The notes beneath the pieces were generated by a model that was not told the origin of the DNA, searched no databases, and saw only the letters and a list, made by a program, of their open reading frames with translations. From NCBI GenBank assembly GCA_016184105.1, contig JACPDI010000009.1:1-64000 (forward strand): DNA of 64,000 nt, written 5' to 3'. Shown here piece after piece: positions 26,337-34,700 of the stretch; the stretch's first letter is position 1, and every line of letters starts with the position of its first letter. The position numbers and the translations under genes were made by a program. The stretch is from Acidobacteriota bacterium. Its GTDB lineage: Bacteria > Acidobacteriota > Vicinamibacteria > Vicinamibacterales > 2-12-FULL-66-21.

Positions 26337-27134
26337 ATGCCACAGCGTGTTATCGGCCGCATCGTCGTATGTGGGGTCGTCGCCGCGGCGGCGAGCCTGC
26401 TCGGCGCCACCGGGGGAGCGCAGCAGTCCGCTCCCGCGGACAAGGGCCACTGGGTGATGGCGACGCTGGTCACCGTCCAGCCCGGCACGGGCGCCGACTA
26501 CGTCGAGTTCCAGAAGAACGAGGTCATACCGGCCCAGAAGAAAGGAGGCCTGCCGGGGCGCACGGCCTACAGCAGCGGCGTGTTCGGCGAGACCGGGACG
26601 TTCGCGTTCTTCACGCCCGTCACGAGCCTCGCCGCGTTCGATGGCGAGTCTCCCGTCCGCAAGGCACTCGGGGCGGAGGGCGCGGCGGCGCTCGGCGCGC
26701 GAGGCGCGAAGTTGACCGCCGCGCGGCGCGTGCTGCTGGCGCGAACGCGGCCTGACCTGTCGTACAACCCCGATCCGAACGCCGCGCCGTCGCCGCTTGC
26801 GCTCGTGACCAGAGTGGAGATCGCGCCGGGCAAGCGCGGGGAGTTCGAGACGTTGGTCAAGAAACACGTCGTGCCCGTGATGCAGCAGGCGAAAGTGAAG
26901 TCGTACCAGATGCTCGAAGTCGTGTACGGCGATGCGGGCGGGACGTACTTTTCCGCGGTCGGCTACGACACCTACGAGGCGATCGGCAAGGGACACCCGT
27001 TCCAGATCGTGCTGGGAGAGGAAGGCGCCAAACGGCTCGAGGCGAACTTCACCGGCGTCGTCACGCGGCTCGAGCGCTTCGTCGTGCGGTACCGCGCGGA
27101 CCTGAGCTTCGCGTCCACGCCACCCACCAACTGA
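26337..27134 (+). CDS. Secreted protein with two ABM/NIPSNAP-like domains
   Basis: A 265-residue exported protein. The signal peptide runs MPQRVIGRIVVCGVVAAAAS to about GGAQQ. Two repeated alpha+beta units follow. The first starts HWVMATLVTVQPGTGADYVE and the second LALVTRVEIAPGKRGEFETL; each has the 'x-(V/E)-I-x-P-G-(T/K)-x-x-(D/E)-(Y/F)' pattern of ferredoxin-like dimeric alpha-beta barrels. Function is unknown. Ribosome site GGAGGAGG precedes the ATG at 26337, and a strong promoter lies upstream. The gene ends at a perfect bidirectional hairpin. Confidence 0.7.
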   Translation: MPQRVIGRIVVCGVVAAAASLLGATGGAQQSAPADKGHWVMATLVTVQPGTGADYVEFQKNEVIPAQKKGGLPGRTAYSSGVFGETGTFAFFTPVTSLAAFDGESPVRKALGAEGAAALGARGAKLTAARRVLLARTRPDLSYNPDPNAAPSPLALVTRVEIAPGKRGEFETLVKKHVVPVMQQAKVKSYQMLEVVYGDAGGTYFSAVGYDTYEAIGKGHPFQIVLGEEGAKRLEANFTGVVTRLERFVVRYRADLSFASTPPTN

Positions 27135-27153
27135 CCACCATCAATTGCATCAT

Positions 27154-27181
27154 GCGCCGCCCGGCCATGGCCGGGCGGCGC
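27154..27181. terminator. Bidirectional terminator-like palindrome
   Basis: A perfect 28-nt palindrome (13-bp arms starting GCGCCGCCCGGCC around AT) lies 19 bp after the + strand gene and 8 bp from the end of the converging amidohydrolase. No clear T-tract. Confidence 0.65.
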
Positions 27182-27189
27182 AGTCCAAC

Positions 27190-28554
27190 CTACCGGTACC
27201 GCACCCCGCGCTTGACGACGACGTCCACGCGCTGCAGGAGCGTGACGTCCCGCAGCACGTCGCCGCGCACGGCGATGATGTCCGCGTACTTGCCGGGCGT
27301 GACGGTGCCCACCTCGGAGGCCTTCCTCATCGCCACCGACGGCCAGTACGTGGCCGCGCGGATCGCTTCGATCGGCGGCACGCCCATCGCGTTCACCCAC
27401 GCGTCGATCTCGCGCCACGTGCTCTGCGTGTGGAACTGCATCGGGATGCCGCTGTCGGTGCCCACGAGCTGCACGACGCCCGCTTCGCGCAGCTGCTGGA
27501 ACTTGCGCTTCAGCGTCGGCCGGCGCGCGGGCGTGAGCTGATAATAAGGAAGCCGATCGGGGTGCTCGAGCGACTTCCGCACGTCCTCGACGATCGCGGG
27601 GGGCAGCCCCTCGTGCCACGCCGGATCGTCCATGAACTCCGGGTTGTCGCGCAGGTACTCGTAGTTGAGGAGCCCCTCGACGGTCGGCGTCCACCACAAC
27701 GGCCCCAGGCTCATCTGCGCCGTGCGCTCGCGCACCATCGCCATCACGTCGTCCGGATACTCGGGCGCGCTCGAGAGACCGGTGTGCTCGAAGTTATCCA
27801 CGCCCGCCTGGAGGCCGCGCCGGATCTCCTCCGGCCGGTGCGAGTGCGCGACGACCGGCAGCCGGTGGCTGTGCGCCTGCTCGACCACGGTCCGCACCTC
27901 CTCCATCGTCATCTGGTCCTGATCGATCAGCTTGATCACGTCCACGCCCGCCCGGGCGAGCCGCTCCACCTTCTCGCGCGCGTCGGCGGCGCCGGACACG
28001 CCCCAGCGGAACGCTTCCGTCCCGGGATACGGCTCGTGCTGGATGAACGGTCCGGACACGTACAGCGTGGCGCCGGCAATCTCGCCCCGGTTGATGCGGT
28101 CGCGGACGTTGATGCTGGCCTCGAGCGGCGCGCCGAGATCGCGCGCGCTCGTCACGCCCGCCATCAGGAGCTGTCTTGCCGCCGCCGGCATGATCACCGA
28201 CTCGAACTGCGCGGGATACGTCTTGTCCCAGTGCGCGTAGTCGGAGTGCCCGGCGAGCATGGTGTGCACGTGCATGTCCCAGAGCCCGGGCAGCACGGTC
28301 ATCCCCTCGGTGGAGACGAGGTCAGCCCCGTGCGGAACGGCGAGAGAGCCGACCTGCCCGACGCGCGCGATGCGCTCGCCTTCGATGACGATGACGCTGT
28401 TGCGAAGCGGGTGGCTGCCGAAGCCGTCGATCAGCGTTCCGCCGACCAGTGCCTTGACGCGCGCGTTGCGGGCGGACGGCTGGGGCGCCGGGGCGGCGAG
28501 GAGGCCAGCCGCCACGCACACGAACAGAAGGAATGGGAGAGAACGTTTGGGCAT
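27190..28554 (-). CDS. Exported metal-dependent amidohydrolase
   Basis: A 454-residue TIM-barrel amidohydrolase with a signal peptide (MPKRSLPFLLFVCVAAGLLA). Metal ligands are HVH in LWDMHVHTML, a probable carboxylated lysine in VDVIKLIDQDQ, histidines in PVVAHSH and NFEHTG, and the aspartate of VGTDSG. The C-terminus returns to the composite beta-sandwich: GTVTPGKYADIIAV. This subtype acts on peptides or lactone/amide substrates, often as imidazolonepropionase-like proteins. The ATG at 28554 is preferred over an in-frame start 117 bp upstream that lacks a signal. It shares a strand with the two genes upstream of it, but a 132-bp gap separates them. Confidence 0.85.
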   Translation of the reverse strand: MPKRSLPFLLFVCVAAGLLAAPAPQPSARNARVKALVGGTLIDGFGSHPLRNSVIVIEGERIARVGQVGSLAVPHGADLVSTEGMTVLPGLWDMHVHTMLAGHSDYAHWDKTYPAQFESVIMPAAARQLLMAGVTSARDLGAPLEASINVRDRINRGEIAGATLYVSGPFIQHEPYPGTEAFRWGVSGAADAREKVERLARAGVDVIKLIDQDQMTMEEVRTVVEQAHSHRLPVVAHSHRPEEIRRGLQAGVDNFEHTGLSSAPEYPDDVMAMVRERTAQMSLGPLWWTPTVEGLLNYEYLRDNPEFMDDPAWHEGLPPAIVEDVRKSLEHPDRLPYYQLTPARRPTLKRKFQQLREAGVVQLVGTDSGIPMQFHTQSTWREIDAWVNAMGVPPIEAIRAATYWPSVAMRKASEVGTVTPGKYADIIAVRGDVLRDVTLLQRVDVVVKRGVRYR

Positions 28555-28686
28555 CGGGAGAGTATATGCGGGGTTCAGGATAGACGTTTCCGCCAACGTC
28601 CTCTTGTACCGCCGTTCGGGCGATGTCGCGCGCGCCGCCGGTGCCGTCGAGCGGGAGTTCGGGCGCCGCACGCCTCGACCCGCCGC

Positions 28687-30111
28687 TCATTGGCGCCGAT
28701 ACCAGACGATCCGATCCCCTCTCTCGCTCCCGTCAGGCAGGCGCATGTAGATCACGTCCGTGTAGGCAATCGACTCGAGCGGAACGGCGGGCAGCTCGAA
28801 GACAATCGTGTTCGAGAGGAACAGCCCGCCAGGCCGCAGCATCCGCGCGATGTTGGCGAGCGCCAGCGACTGTTCGAACACGTCGTAGTACACGAGCACG
28901 TCGGTTGCGATGATGAGATCGAAGCGTTCGTCAACCGCCAGGGGCTCCAGCCGCTGCAAGACGATGTTCAGATCGTGTGGGTCGAGGGACCGCACGATCT
29001 CGGGGCGAACACTGACGGCGCGGACCTGTACGTGTCCCACCCCCGGCGGCGCGGCGAGAGGCTTCGCCGGCTCGCCAACCCGATCGCCGAAACGTTCCCA
29101 GTAGTTCACCAGGGTCGTGCTCCAGGGCAGGTCCATGTCGCGCGGCACATGCAGCACGTAGCGCCGGCCCGCCGGCGCGCGTTGGCGGGCGGCGGCCAGG
29201 TGCCGGTTGATCCGCCGGCTCACGTCGAAGGTCGTCACGCGCAGTCCGGGCGCCGCCAGGCCGAGGCGCAGCAGGGAATCGGCGACCGCGAAGGGCTGGA
29301 TGCTCTGTTCCGGGTAGAAGTCGTAGCCGTCGTGCTTGTCGGTGAAATCCAGGCCCGGTCCGACGATGCCGACGCGCCGGACGCCGCCGGGGGCCAACAG
29401 GCTCTTTGACGTGATGGCTGCAAGCGCCTGGTCGAGGCCGAGGTTGACGTATATCGACGTGTCCGACGACAGGCCGCGATCGCGAAACATCGTGGAGCGC
29501 TCGCGCAATGCCGCGCCCGCACGAGCCGCGGTGGACAGCGACGGCTGGGCCCGGGTGAAGCCGGCAACCTCGCCGGCCACGCGCGTGAGGCTGTCGTACA
29601 GGAAGCGGCGTATCTGTTCCCTCCCCGCGGCGCTGTCCGGGTTCATCCCTCTCGCTTCGACGACTTCCCGCGCGAACTGCACTCGCTCGTTCGTCCCGGG
29701 GGCGCGCAGGGCGGCCACGAAGTCTTCCACGCGCGAGGACACCACCGGTCGCACGTCGCCGCGCGCGAGGGCGATCGCCGACAGGTCGCGTTCGGTCGCG
29801 CGCGGCCGGGTCGTGAAGCTCGTGCCGTAGAGCAGCAGGTTGACGATCGAGTCTTCGTCGCCGCGCGCGAGCCTGGCGCGGATCGCCGAGTCGCGCCGCG
29901 AGACCCACGCCGCCCACGTCGATTCGCGCGCGGCCGCCGGCGTCGCGCCGAGATCGGCGGGCAGCACGTCCCTGCGCAACGCCTCGAGGATCGGTTTGGC
30001 GTCGGTGTATGGAATCTCGCGGACGCCGCTGGCGGCGCCGGTCAGCGCGGCCCCGAGCAGAATCGCGATCAGGATCGACGGCGCCCGGCGCGCGGCCATC
30101 GGTCTTTCCAT
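28687..30111 (-). CDS. Protein with export signal and class I methyltransferase-like C-terminal domain
   Basis: A 474-residue protein starting MERPMAARRAPSILIAILLG, a convincing signal peptide or anchor. The N-terminal half is helical and unrecognised. The C-terminal half resembles an AdoMet-dependent methyltransferase: RRVGIVGPGLDFTDKHDGYD (glycine loop), VTTFDVS (acidic end of strand 2), and RFDLIIATDVLVYYDVFEQS with LRPGGLFLSNT. A methyltransferase fold outside the cytoplasm would lack AdoMet, so either the segment is a cytoplasm-facing anchor or the fold has another use. It begins 2 bp after the DUF5916 gene and is probably cotranscribed. Confidence 0.65.
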   Translation of the reverse strand: MERPMAARRAPSILIAILLGAALTGAASGVREIPYTDAKPILEALRRDVLPADLGATPAAARESTWAAWVSRRDSAIRARLARGDEDSIVNLLLYGTSFTTRPRATERDLSAIALARGDVRPVVSSRVEDFVAALRAPGTNERVQFAREVVEARGMNPDSAAGREQIRRFLYDSLTRVAGEVAGFTRAQPSLSTAARAGAALRERSTMFRDRGLSSDTSIYVNLGLDQALAAITSKSLLAPGGVRRVGIVGPGLDFTDKHDGYDFYPEQSIQPFAVADSLLRLGLAAPGLRVTTFDVSRRINRHLAAARQRAPAGRRYVLHVPRDMDLPWSTTLVNYWERFGDRVGEPAKPLAAPPGVGHVQVRAVSVRPEIVRSLDPHDLNIVLQRLEPLAVDERFDLIIATDVLVYYDVFEQSLALANIARMLRPGGLFLSNTIVFELPAVPLESIAYTDVIYMRLPDGSERGDRIVWYRRQ

Positions 30112-30113
30112 AT

Positions 30114-32324
30114 CTAGAAGGCGAGCAGCCTCGTGAGCTTGACCGTGAAGGCCCGCTCCAGCACACCGCCGCCCGAAGAGTCACGCCGCTCGGTATAGAC
30201 GACAAACAGGTCGCTGAGCGGCGAGTGGATGTAATCGAGCCGGAAGTTGAGGACGCGGTGATCGGCCGCCGAGTTGTACTGGAAGAACCCGCTGGCGAAG
30301 AACACCGTGGAGAGGCTGGCCCGGGCCCGCAGGCCGATCAGATCGGTACTGAACGATCGTCCGTCCAGCGTGATGTCGCTCCGATCGAGCGAGAGGTCGA
30401 AGGCGAGCTGCGGCCGCGCGCGCCACGCCAGGGAGGCGTTGAGGGTGGTCTTCTCGCCGCCGAAGTAGCCGCCCGTGCTCAGCCCCGCGCGCCCGGAGAA
30501 CCGCCTGCCCGCGCTGGAGCGATACGCCACGCCAAGCTGACCGAAATCGTAGTCGCCGGCCCGGACGGTGGCGTTTCCCGACACGCGGAACGGCTGGAAG
30601 ACGCGCTCGAACGCGTCACGGTACTCCACCTCCAGCGAACCGCCATCGAGGAACTGCGTATCGAGGCCGTAGTTCACCGTCCGGGTTTCGAGCACGGAGT
30701 TCAGGTCCGTGATGTAGTCCATCTCCACGTACGGATTCACCTCCTGTACGAAGCGGATGGAGGGCTGTGGATGGATGCCGACGGTGGCGTAGTGCTGCCG
30801 CATCGATCCGCGGCGGACGAAGCCCATCGCCGGCCGGAATCCATCGCCGACCTGCTTGACGAAGGCCGCCGCGTTCCACAGCCGATCGCGCCAGCCGACG
30901 GTGACTCGCCCGGCCCCCTTATCACCGGTGAGCCCCGGCTGCGCCGTCGCCGCGGCGTACGTGTTGACGATCAGGTTGTTCAGAAAGCGCACGTTGGCGT
31001 CCACGCCGAAGCTGCGGTTGTACGCGACACCGGGCCCCTCGCTGGTCTTCTGCCGGTTGGTCAGCAGGAATCCGACGTCGGCCCGCCCGCGCACGTTCCG
31101 GCGCAGGCGCAGCACCGTGAAGTTCTCGGCCGGCCAGCTGCCGCGCGCCTCGGTCTGCATGTTCAGGAGGCCGACCTGGAACCCCGCGGCCTTTCCGGTC
31201 AGCCGCGCGCCGCCGAGAATCGGGAGCGGCTGCCCCGAGGGCGTCAGGCCGATGCGCCTCGAGTGGAACAACGAGAAATCCTGGAGCGTCGCCCCCAGGC
31301 GGTAGTTGCGCTCCGTGAGGTCGCCGAAGGAAAAGGTGCCCGAGTTCTCGACGAAGAAGTCCCGCTTCTCCGGAAAGAACAGGCTGAACCGCGTGAGGTT
31401 CACCTGCTCCTGGTCCACTTCGACCTGCGAGAAGTCGGTCCGCAGCGTGAGGTCCAGCGTCAACTGGGGCGTCACGCCGTACTTGAGATCCAGGCCGCCG
31501 TCAAAGTCGCCGCCCCTGTCGATGCCCGGCGGCAGGGCGGCGCCGGTGGTACTGCCCCCCAGCACGTACGGCTTCAGCCAGAAATTCCTGCCCGCCCTGA
31601 GGTCCGTGAGGCCGTCGAGCAGACCGGCCCTGGACATGCGGTGGATCTGGTGCCGGCGATCCAGCGGCGCCCAGAACGAATCCTCGTTCTTCCGCCGGAT
31701 GCGGCGCAGCAGATTCATGCCCCAGACGTGCTCGCGCACCGAGGGGTCGAACCGCAGCGTCGTAAACGGGATCGCCAATTCGACGCTCCAGCCGCGGGCG
31801 TCGCGATGCGTGCGCACGTGCAGGGCGCCTTCCCACGCCTGGTTCTCGGACCGGCTGTCGTCGAAGATCTGCACGTCCTTCATCGCCCCGCCCGGGTTGA
31901 CGAGGAACATGAAGCCGTTGCGTCGATCGAGGAACGTGTCCAGCGTGATGCCGAAGATGTCGCTGTTCACGCTGTCGAAGTCCTGCTCGAGGCTGGGCAC
32001 CACCAGCTTTTCCGGCTCCGAATCGAAACAGAAGGCGCCGATGTACAGGTTCTGGTCGTCGTAGACGATCCGGACCTCCGTGGACTCGCTGGCCGGCCGC
32101 CCCGTCTGGGGTTTGGACTGGATGAATCCTGACAGCGGCTCGACGGCGCGCCACGCCTCGTCTTCGAGTACACCGTCCACGACGATTGGGGTGTGGATGC
32201 GGACCGCCGTGGCCCGCGGGCGAGGCGCGGCCTGCGGGTTGATGGCAGGGGTCTGCGCCGCGGCGAGGACCGGCCACAGGGCGGCAGCGGCGATGCCCGG
32301 GATTGCCGAGCGAGACACGATCAT
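30114..32324 (-). CDS. CBM9/DUF5916 outer-membrane barrel protein (copy 1)
   Basis: A 736-residue exported protein. After a signal peptide (GIAAAALWPVLAAAQ), residues 40-210 form a carbohydrate-binding family 9-like domain (IVVDGVLEDEAWRAVEPLSG; DDQNLYIGAFCFD; GWSVELAIPFTTLRF). The rest is a beta-barrel with the DUF5916 core DFSQVEVDQEQVNLTRFSLF and FPEKRDFFVENSG. It ends in an aromatic residue (RLLAF), as outer-membrane barrels do. Ligand unknown; glycan or polymer handling at the cell surface is an inference. It is divergent from copy 2 across a 123-bp gap. Confidence 0.85.
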   Translation of the reverse strand: MIVSRSAIPGIAAAALWPVLAAAQTPAINPQAAPRPRATAVRIHTPIVVDGVLEDEAWRAVEPLSGFIQSKPQTGRPASESTEVRIVYDDQNLYIGAFCFDSEPEKLVVPSLEQDFDSVNSDIFGITLDTFLDRRNGFMFLVNPGGAMKDVQIFDDSRSENQAWEGALHVRTHRDARGWSVELAIPFTTLRFDPSVREHVWGMNLLRRIRRKNEDSFWAPLDRRHQIHRMSRAGLLDGLTDLRAGRNFWLKPYVLGGSTTGAALPPGIDRGGDFDGGLDLKYGVTPQLTLDLTLRTDFSQVEVDQEQVNLTRFSLFFPEKRDFFVENSGTFSFGDLTERNYRLGATLQDFSLFHSRRIGLTPSGQPLPILGGARLTGKAAGFQVGLLNMQTEARGSWPAENFTVLRLRRNVRGRADVGFLLTNRQKTSEGPGVAYNRSFGVDANVRFLNNLIVNTYAAATAQPGLTGDKGAGRVTVGWRDRLWNAAAFVKQVGDGFRPAMGFVRRGSMRQHYATVGIHPQPSIRFVQEVNPYVEMDYITDLNSVLETRTVNYGLDTQFLDGGSLEVEYRDAFERVFQPFRVSGNATVRAGDYDFGQLGVAYRSSAGRRFSGRAGLSTGGYFGGEKTTLNASLAWRARPQLAFDLSLDRSDITLDGRSFSTDLIGLRARASLSTVFFASGFFQYNSAADHRVLNFRLDYIHSPLSDLFVVYTERRDSSGGGVLERAFTVKLTRLLAF

Positions 32325-32410
32325 GGCTTGGCGAGCGTAGCCGAAAACGCGCGACTTCCCGCGTCTGTGAATTGTAAAGAGTTGTCTAGGAAACGTCTCC
32401 GTAAATTGCT

Positions 32411-32439
32411 TTGACAACGCTCGATCCCGCGACTAGCAT
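32411..32439 (+). promoter_or_regulatory. Near-consensus promoter with start codon at the transcription start
   Basis: TTGACA (32411-32416), a 17-nt spacer and TAGCAT (32434-32439). Transcription would begin around 32446, next to the TTG start at 32448, so the mRNA could be leaderless. Confidence 0.6.
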
Positions 32440-32447
32440 GCGCCACC

Positions 32448-34700
32448 TTGCGGAACTCGTCCCTGTGCTCGCCGCGCCGCAGGCAGCATGGCGCTCTGCC
32501 GGCCTCGTCTGCGATCGCGCTGGCGAGCGCCCGCGTCGCGTTGCTGCTTTCCCTGCCCGGCCTTGTCTCCGCCGCGCCGGCTGCGGAAGCGTCGATCACG
32601 ATGCGCGCCGTGCGGCTGGCCGCGCCGCTCGCCCTCGACGGCCGCCTGGACGAGACCGTCTATGGGGAGGTCCCCTCCACGACAGACTTCGTCCAGCAGT
32701 ATCCCCGCGGCGGCGAGCCGGCGACCGAGCAGACCGAGGCGTGGGTGTTCTTTGACGCGACGCATGTCTACGTGGCGCTTCGCTGCTGGGACAGCCAGCC
32801 CGATCGGATGGTGGCGGACGAGATGCGCCGGGACAACACCAACATCTGGCTCAACGACAACGTCATTGTCGTGCTCGACACGTTCCACGATCGCCGGAGC
32901 GCCTTCTTCTTCCAGACCAATCCGCTGGGCGGCGTGCGCGACGCGCTCGTCATCAACGAGAGCAGCGTGAACTACGACTGGAACACCGTCTGGGATGTGA
33001 GGAGCCAGCGGACCGAACACGGCTGGACGACCGAGATGGCGATTCCGTTCAAGTCACTGCGCTACCCGGCAACCTCCCCGCAACGCTGGGGCTTCAACGT
33101 CATGCGCGTCGTGCGGTCGAAGAACGAGCAGACGCTGCTGTCGGGCGTGCCGCCGACCTACGGCGCACAGGGATTCTCCAACCTCGCCTTTGCGGCGGCG
33201 CTGGAGGGCATCGAGCCGCCCGACGGCACGTTCAACCTCCAGGTGGAACCGTACGCGATCGCGAACGCCACGACCAACACGGTGGCGCGGCGCGACGATC
33301 TCGACGCGGCGATCGGTTTCGATGCGCGGTACGCGGTCACGAGCAGCCTCACGCTGGACTTCACGTACAACACCGACTTCGCGCAGGTCGAGATCGACGA
33401 ACAGCAGGTGAACCTCACGCGGTTCAGCCTGTTCTTTCCCGAGAAACGGGACTTCTTCCTCGAGGGGCAGGGGGTCTTCGATTTCGCGGGCTCGGGCGCC
33501 AGGCGGGCGACGGCGGTCGATGACACGCCGACGCTCTTCTTCAGCCGGCGGATCGGGCTGAGCGAAGGGCAGCCGATTGCCATCCAGGCCGGCGCACGGC
33601 TGATGGGGCGCGTCGGGCCGACGTCGATCGGCGTGCTGAACATCCAGACGGAGGAGGCGCCGGAGGCGGGCGCCGCGGCGACCAACTTCTCGGTCGTCCG
33701 GATCAAGCACGACGTGCTGCGGCGCAGCAGCGTGGGACTGATCGCGACACGCCGCAGCCCCACGATCGCCGGTCGGGGCTCGAATCAGGTGTACGGCGCG
33801 GACGCCAACCTCGTGTTCTTCGAGAATCTCCAGATCAACGGGTACTACGCGACCTCGGAGACGACCGGCCTCTCCGGTGACGCCTCCAGCCACAGGGCGC
33901 AGGCACGCTATGCCGCCGATCGCTACGGCCTCGAGGTGGAGCACCTCAAGGTTGGCCCGGCGTTCAACCCCGAGATCGGATTCATGCGCCGGGAAAACTT
34001 CCGCCGGAGCTACGCGCTCGCCAGGTTCAGCCCACGCCCGCGCTCGCTCCCCGGCGTCCGAAAGCTGGCCTGGGAGGCGAGCATCAGCCGGTACACCGGC
34101 GCGGACGGCGCGCTCGAGACCCAGCAGGAAGTGGGCACGTTTCGCACGGACCTCCACAACAGCGACTGGTTCAGCGTGAGTTACATCCACAGCCACGAGG
34201 TCCTGCCACGCGCGTTTCGCGTGGCCGGCGGCGCCGTGGTTCCACGAGGCGAGTACAGGTTCCAGGAGGTCGAAGCGACGTACCAGCTCGGGCCGCAGCG
34301 GCGAGTCAACGGCACGTTCACGCTGAGGAGCGGCGGCTTCTTCGCGGGGGAGCGCACCGAGTTCGGGTATACAGGGCGCGCGCGGATCACACGGAGGTTC
34401 GCGGTGGAGCCGCGCGCAGCCGTCAACTGGATCGACGTGCCCGAGCGCGCCTATCGCGTCACGTTGCTCGGCGCACGTCCCACGTTCGCGCTGACGCCAA
34501 GGATGTTCGTCAGCGCCCTCGTCCAGTACAACTCGGCGCTCCGCTCGCTGGAAATGAATGCGCGGCTCCGCTGGGAGTACCAGCCGGGCAGCGACCTGTT
34601 CCTCGTCTACGCCGATGGACGCGACACCGCAGCCAGGGGCTATCCGGACTTGCAGAACCGCGCCATCGCCGTGAAGCTGTCGCGCTTCCTTCAGTTCTGA
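32448..34700 (+). CDS. CBM9/DUF5916 outer-membrane barrel protein (copy 2)
   Basis: A 750-residue paralogue of the gene on the other side of the divergent promoter region. Signal-like segment ASARVALLLSLPGLVSA, then the CBM9-like domain (LALDGRLDETVYGEVPSTTD; THVYVALRCWD; GWTTEMAIPFKSLRY), then the DUF5916 barrel with DFAQVEIDEQQVNLTRFSLF and a C-terminal aromatic residue (RFLQF). The only start codon that keeps the signal is a TTG at 32448. It lies almost at the predicted transcription start, suggesting a leaderless message; a nearby ATG (32438) is out of frame. The 3' end overlaps the converging amidohydrolase by 10 bp. Confidence 0.83.
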   Translation: MRNSSLCSPRRRQHGALPASSAIALASARVALLLSLPGLVSAAPAAEASITMRAVRLAAPLALDGRLDETVYGEVPSTTDFVQQYPRGGEPATEQTEAWVFFDATHVYVALRCWDSQPDRMVADEMRRDNTNIWLNDNVIVVLDTFHDRRSAFFFQTNPLGGVRDALVINESSVNYDWNTVWDVRSQRTEHGWTTEMAIPFKSLRYPATSPQRWGFNVMRVVRSKNEQTLLSGVPPTYGAQGFSNLAFAAALEGIEPPDGTFNLQVEPYAIANATTNTVARRDDLDAAIGFDARYAVTSSLTLDFTYNTDFAQVEIDEQQVNLTRFSLFFPEKRDFFLEGQGVFDFAGSGARRATAVDDTPTLFFSRRIGLSEGQPIAIQAGARLMGRVGPTSIGVLNIQTEEAPEAGAAATNFSVVRIKHDVLRRSSVGLIATRRSPTIAGRGSNQVYGADANLVFFENLQINGYYATSETTGLSGDASSHRAQARYAADRYGLEVEHLKVGPAFNPEIGFMRRENFRRSYALARFSPRPRSLPGVRKLAWEASISRYTGADGALETQQEVGTFRTDLHNSDWFSVSYIHSHEVLPRAFRVAGGAVVPRGEYRFQEVEATYQLGPQRRVNGTFTLRSGGFFAGERTEFGYTGRARITRRFAVEPRAAVNWIDVPERAYRVTLLGARPTFALTPRMFVSALVQYNSALRSLEMNARLRWEYQPGSDLFLVYADGRDTAARGYPDLQNRAIAVKLSRFLQF

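Noticed and set aside
28555-28671. Upstream extension of the amidohydrolase at 27190
   Set aside because: The extra N-terminus is arginine-rich and would bury the clear signal peptide that starts at 28554.
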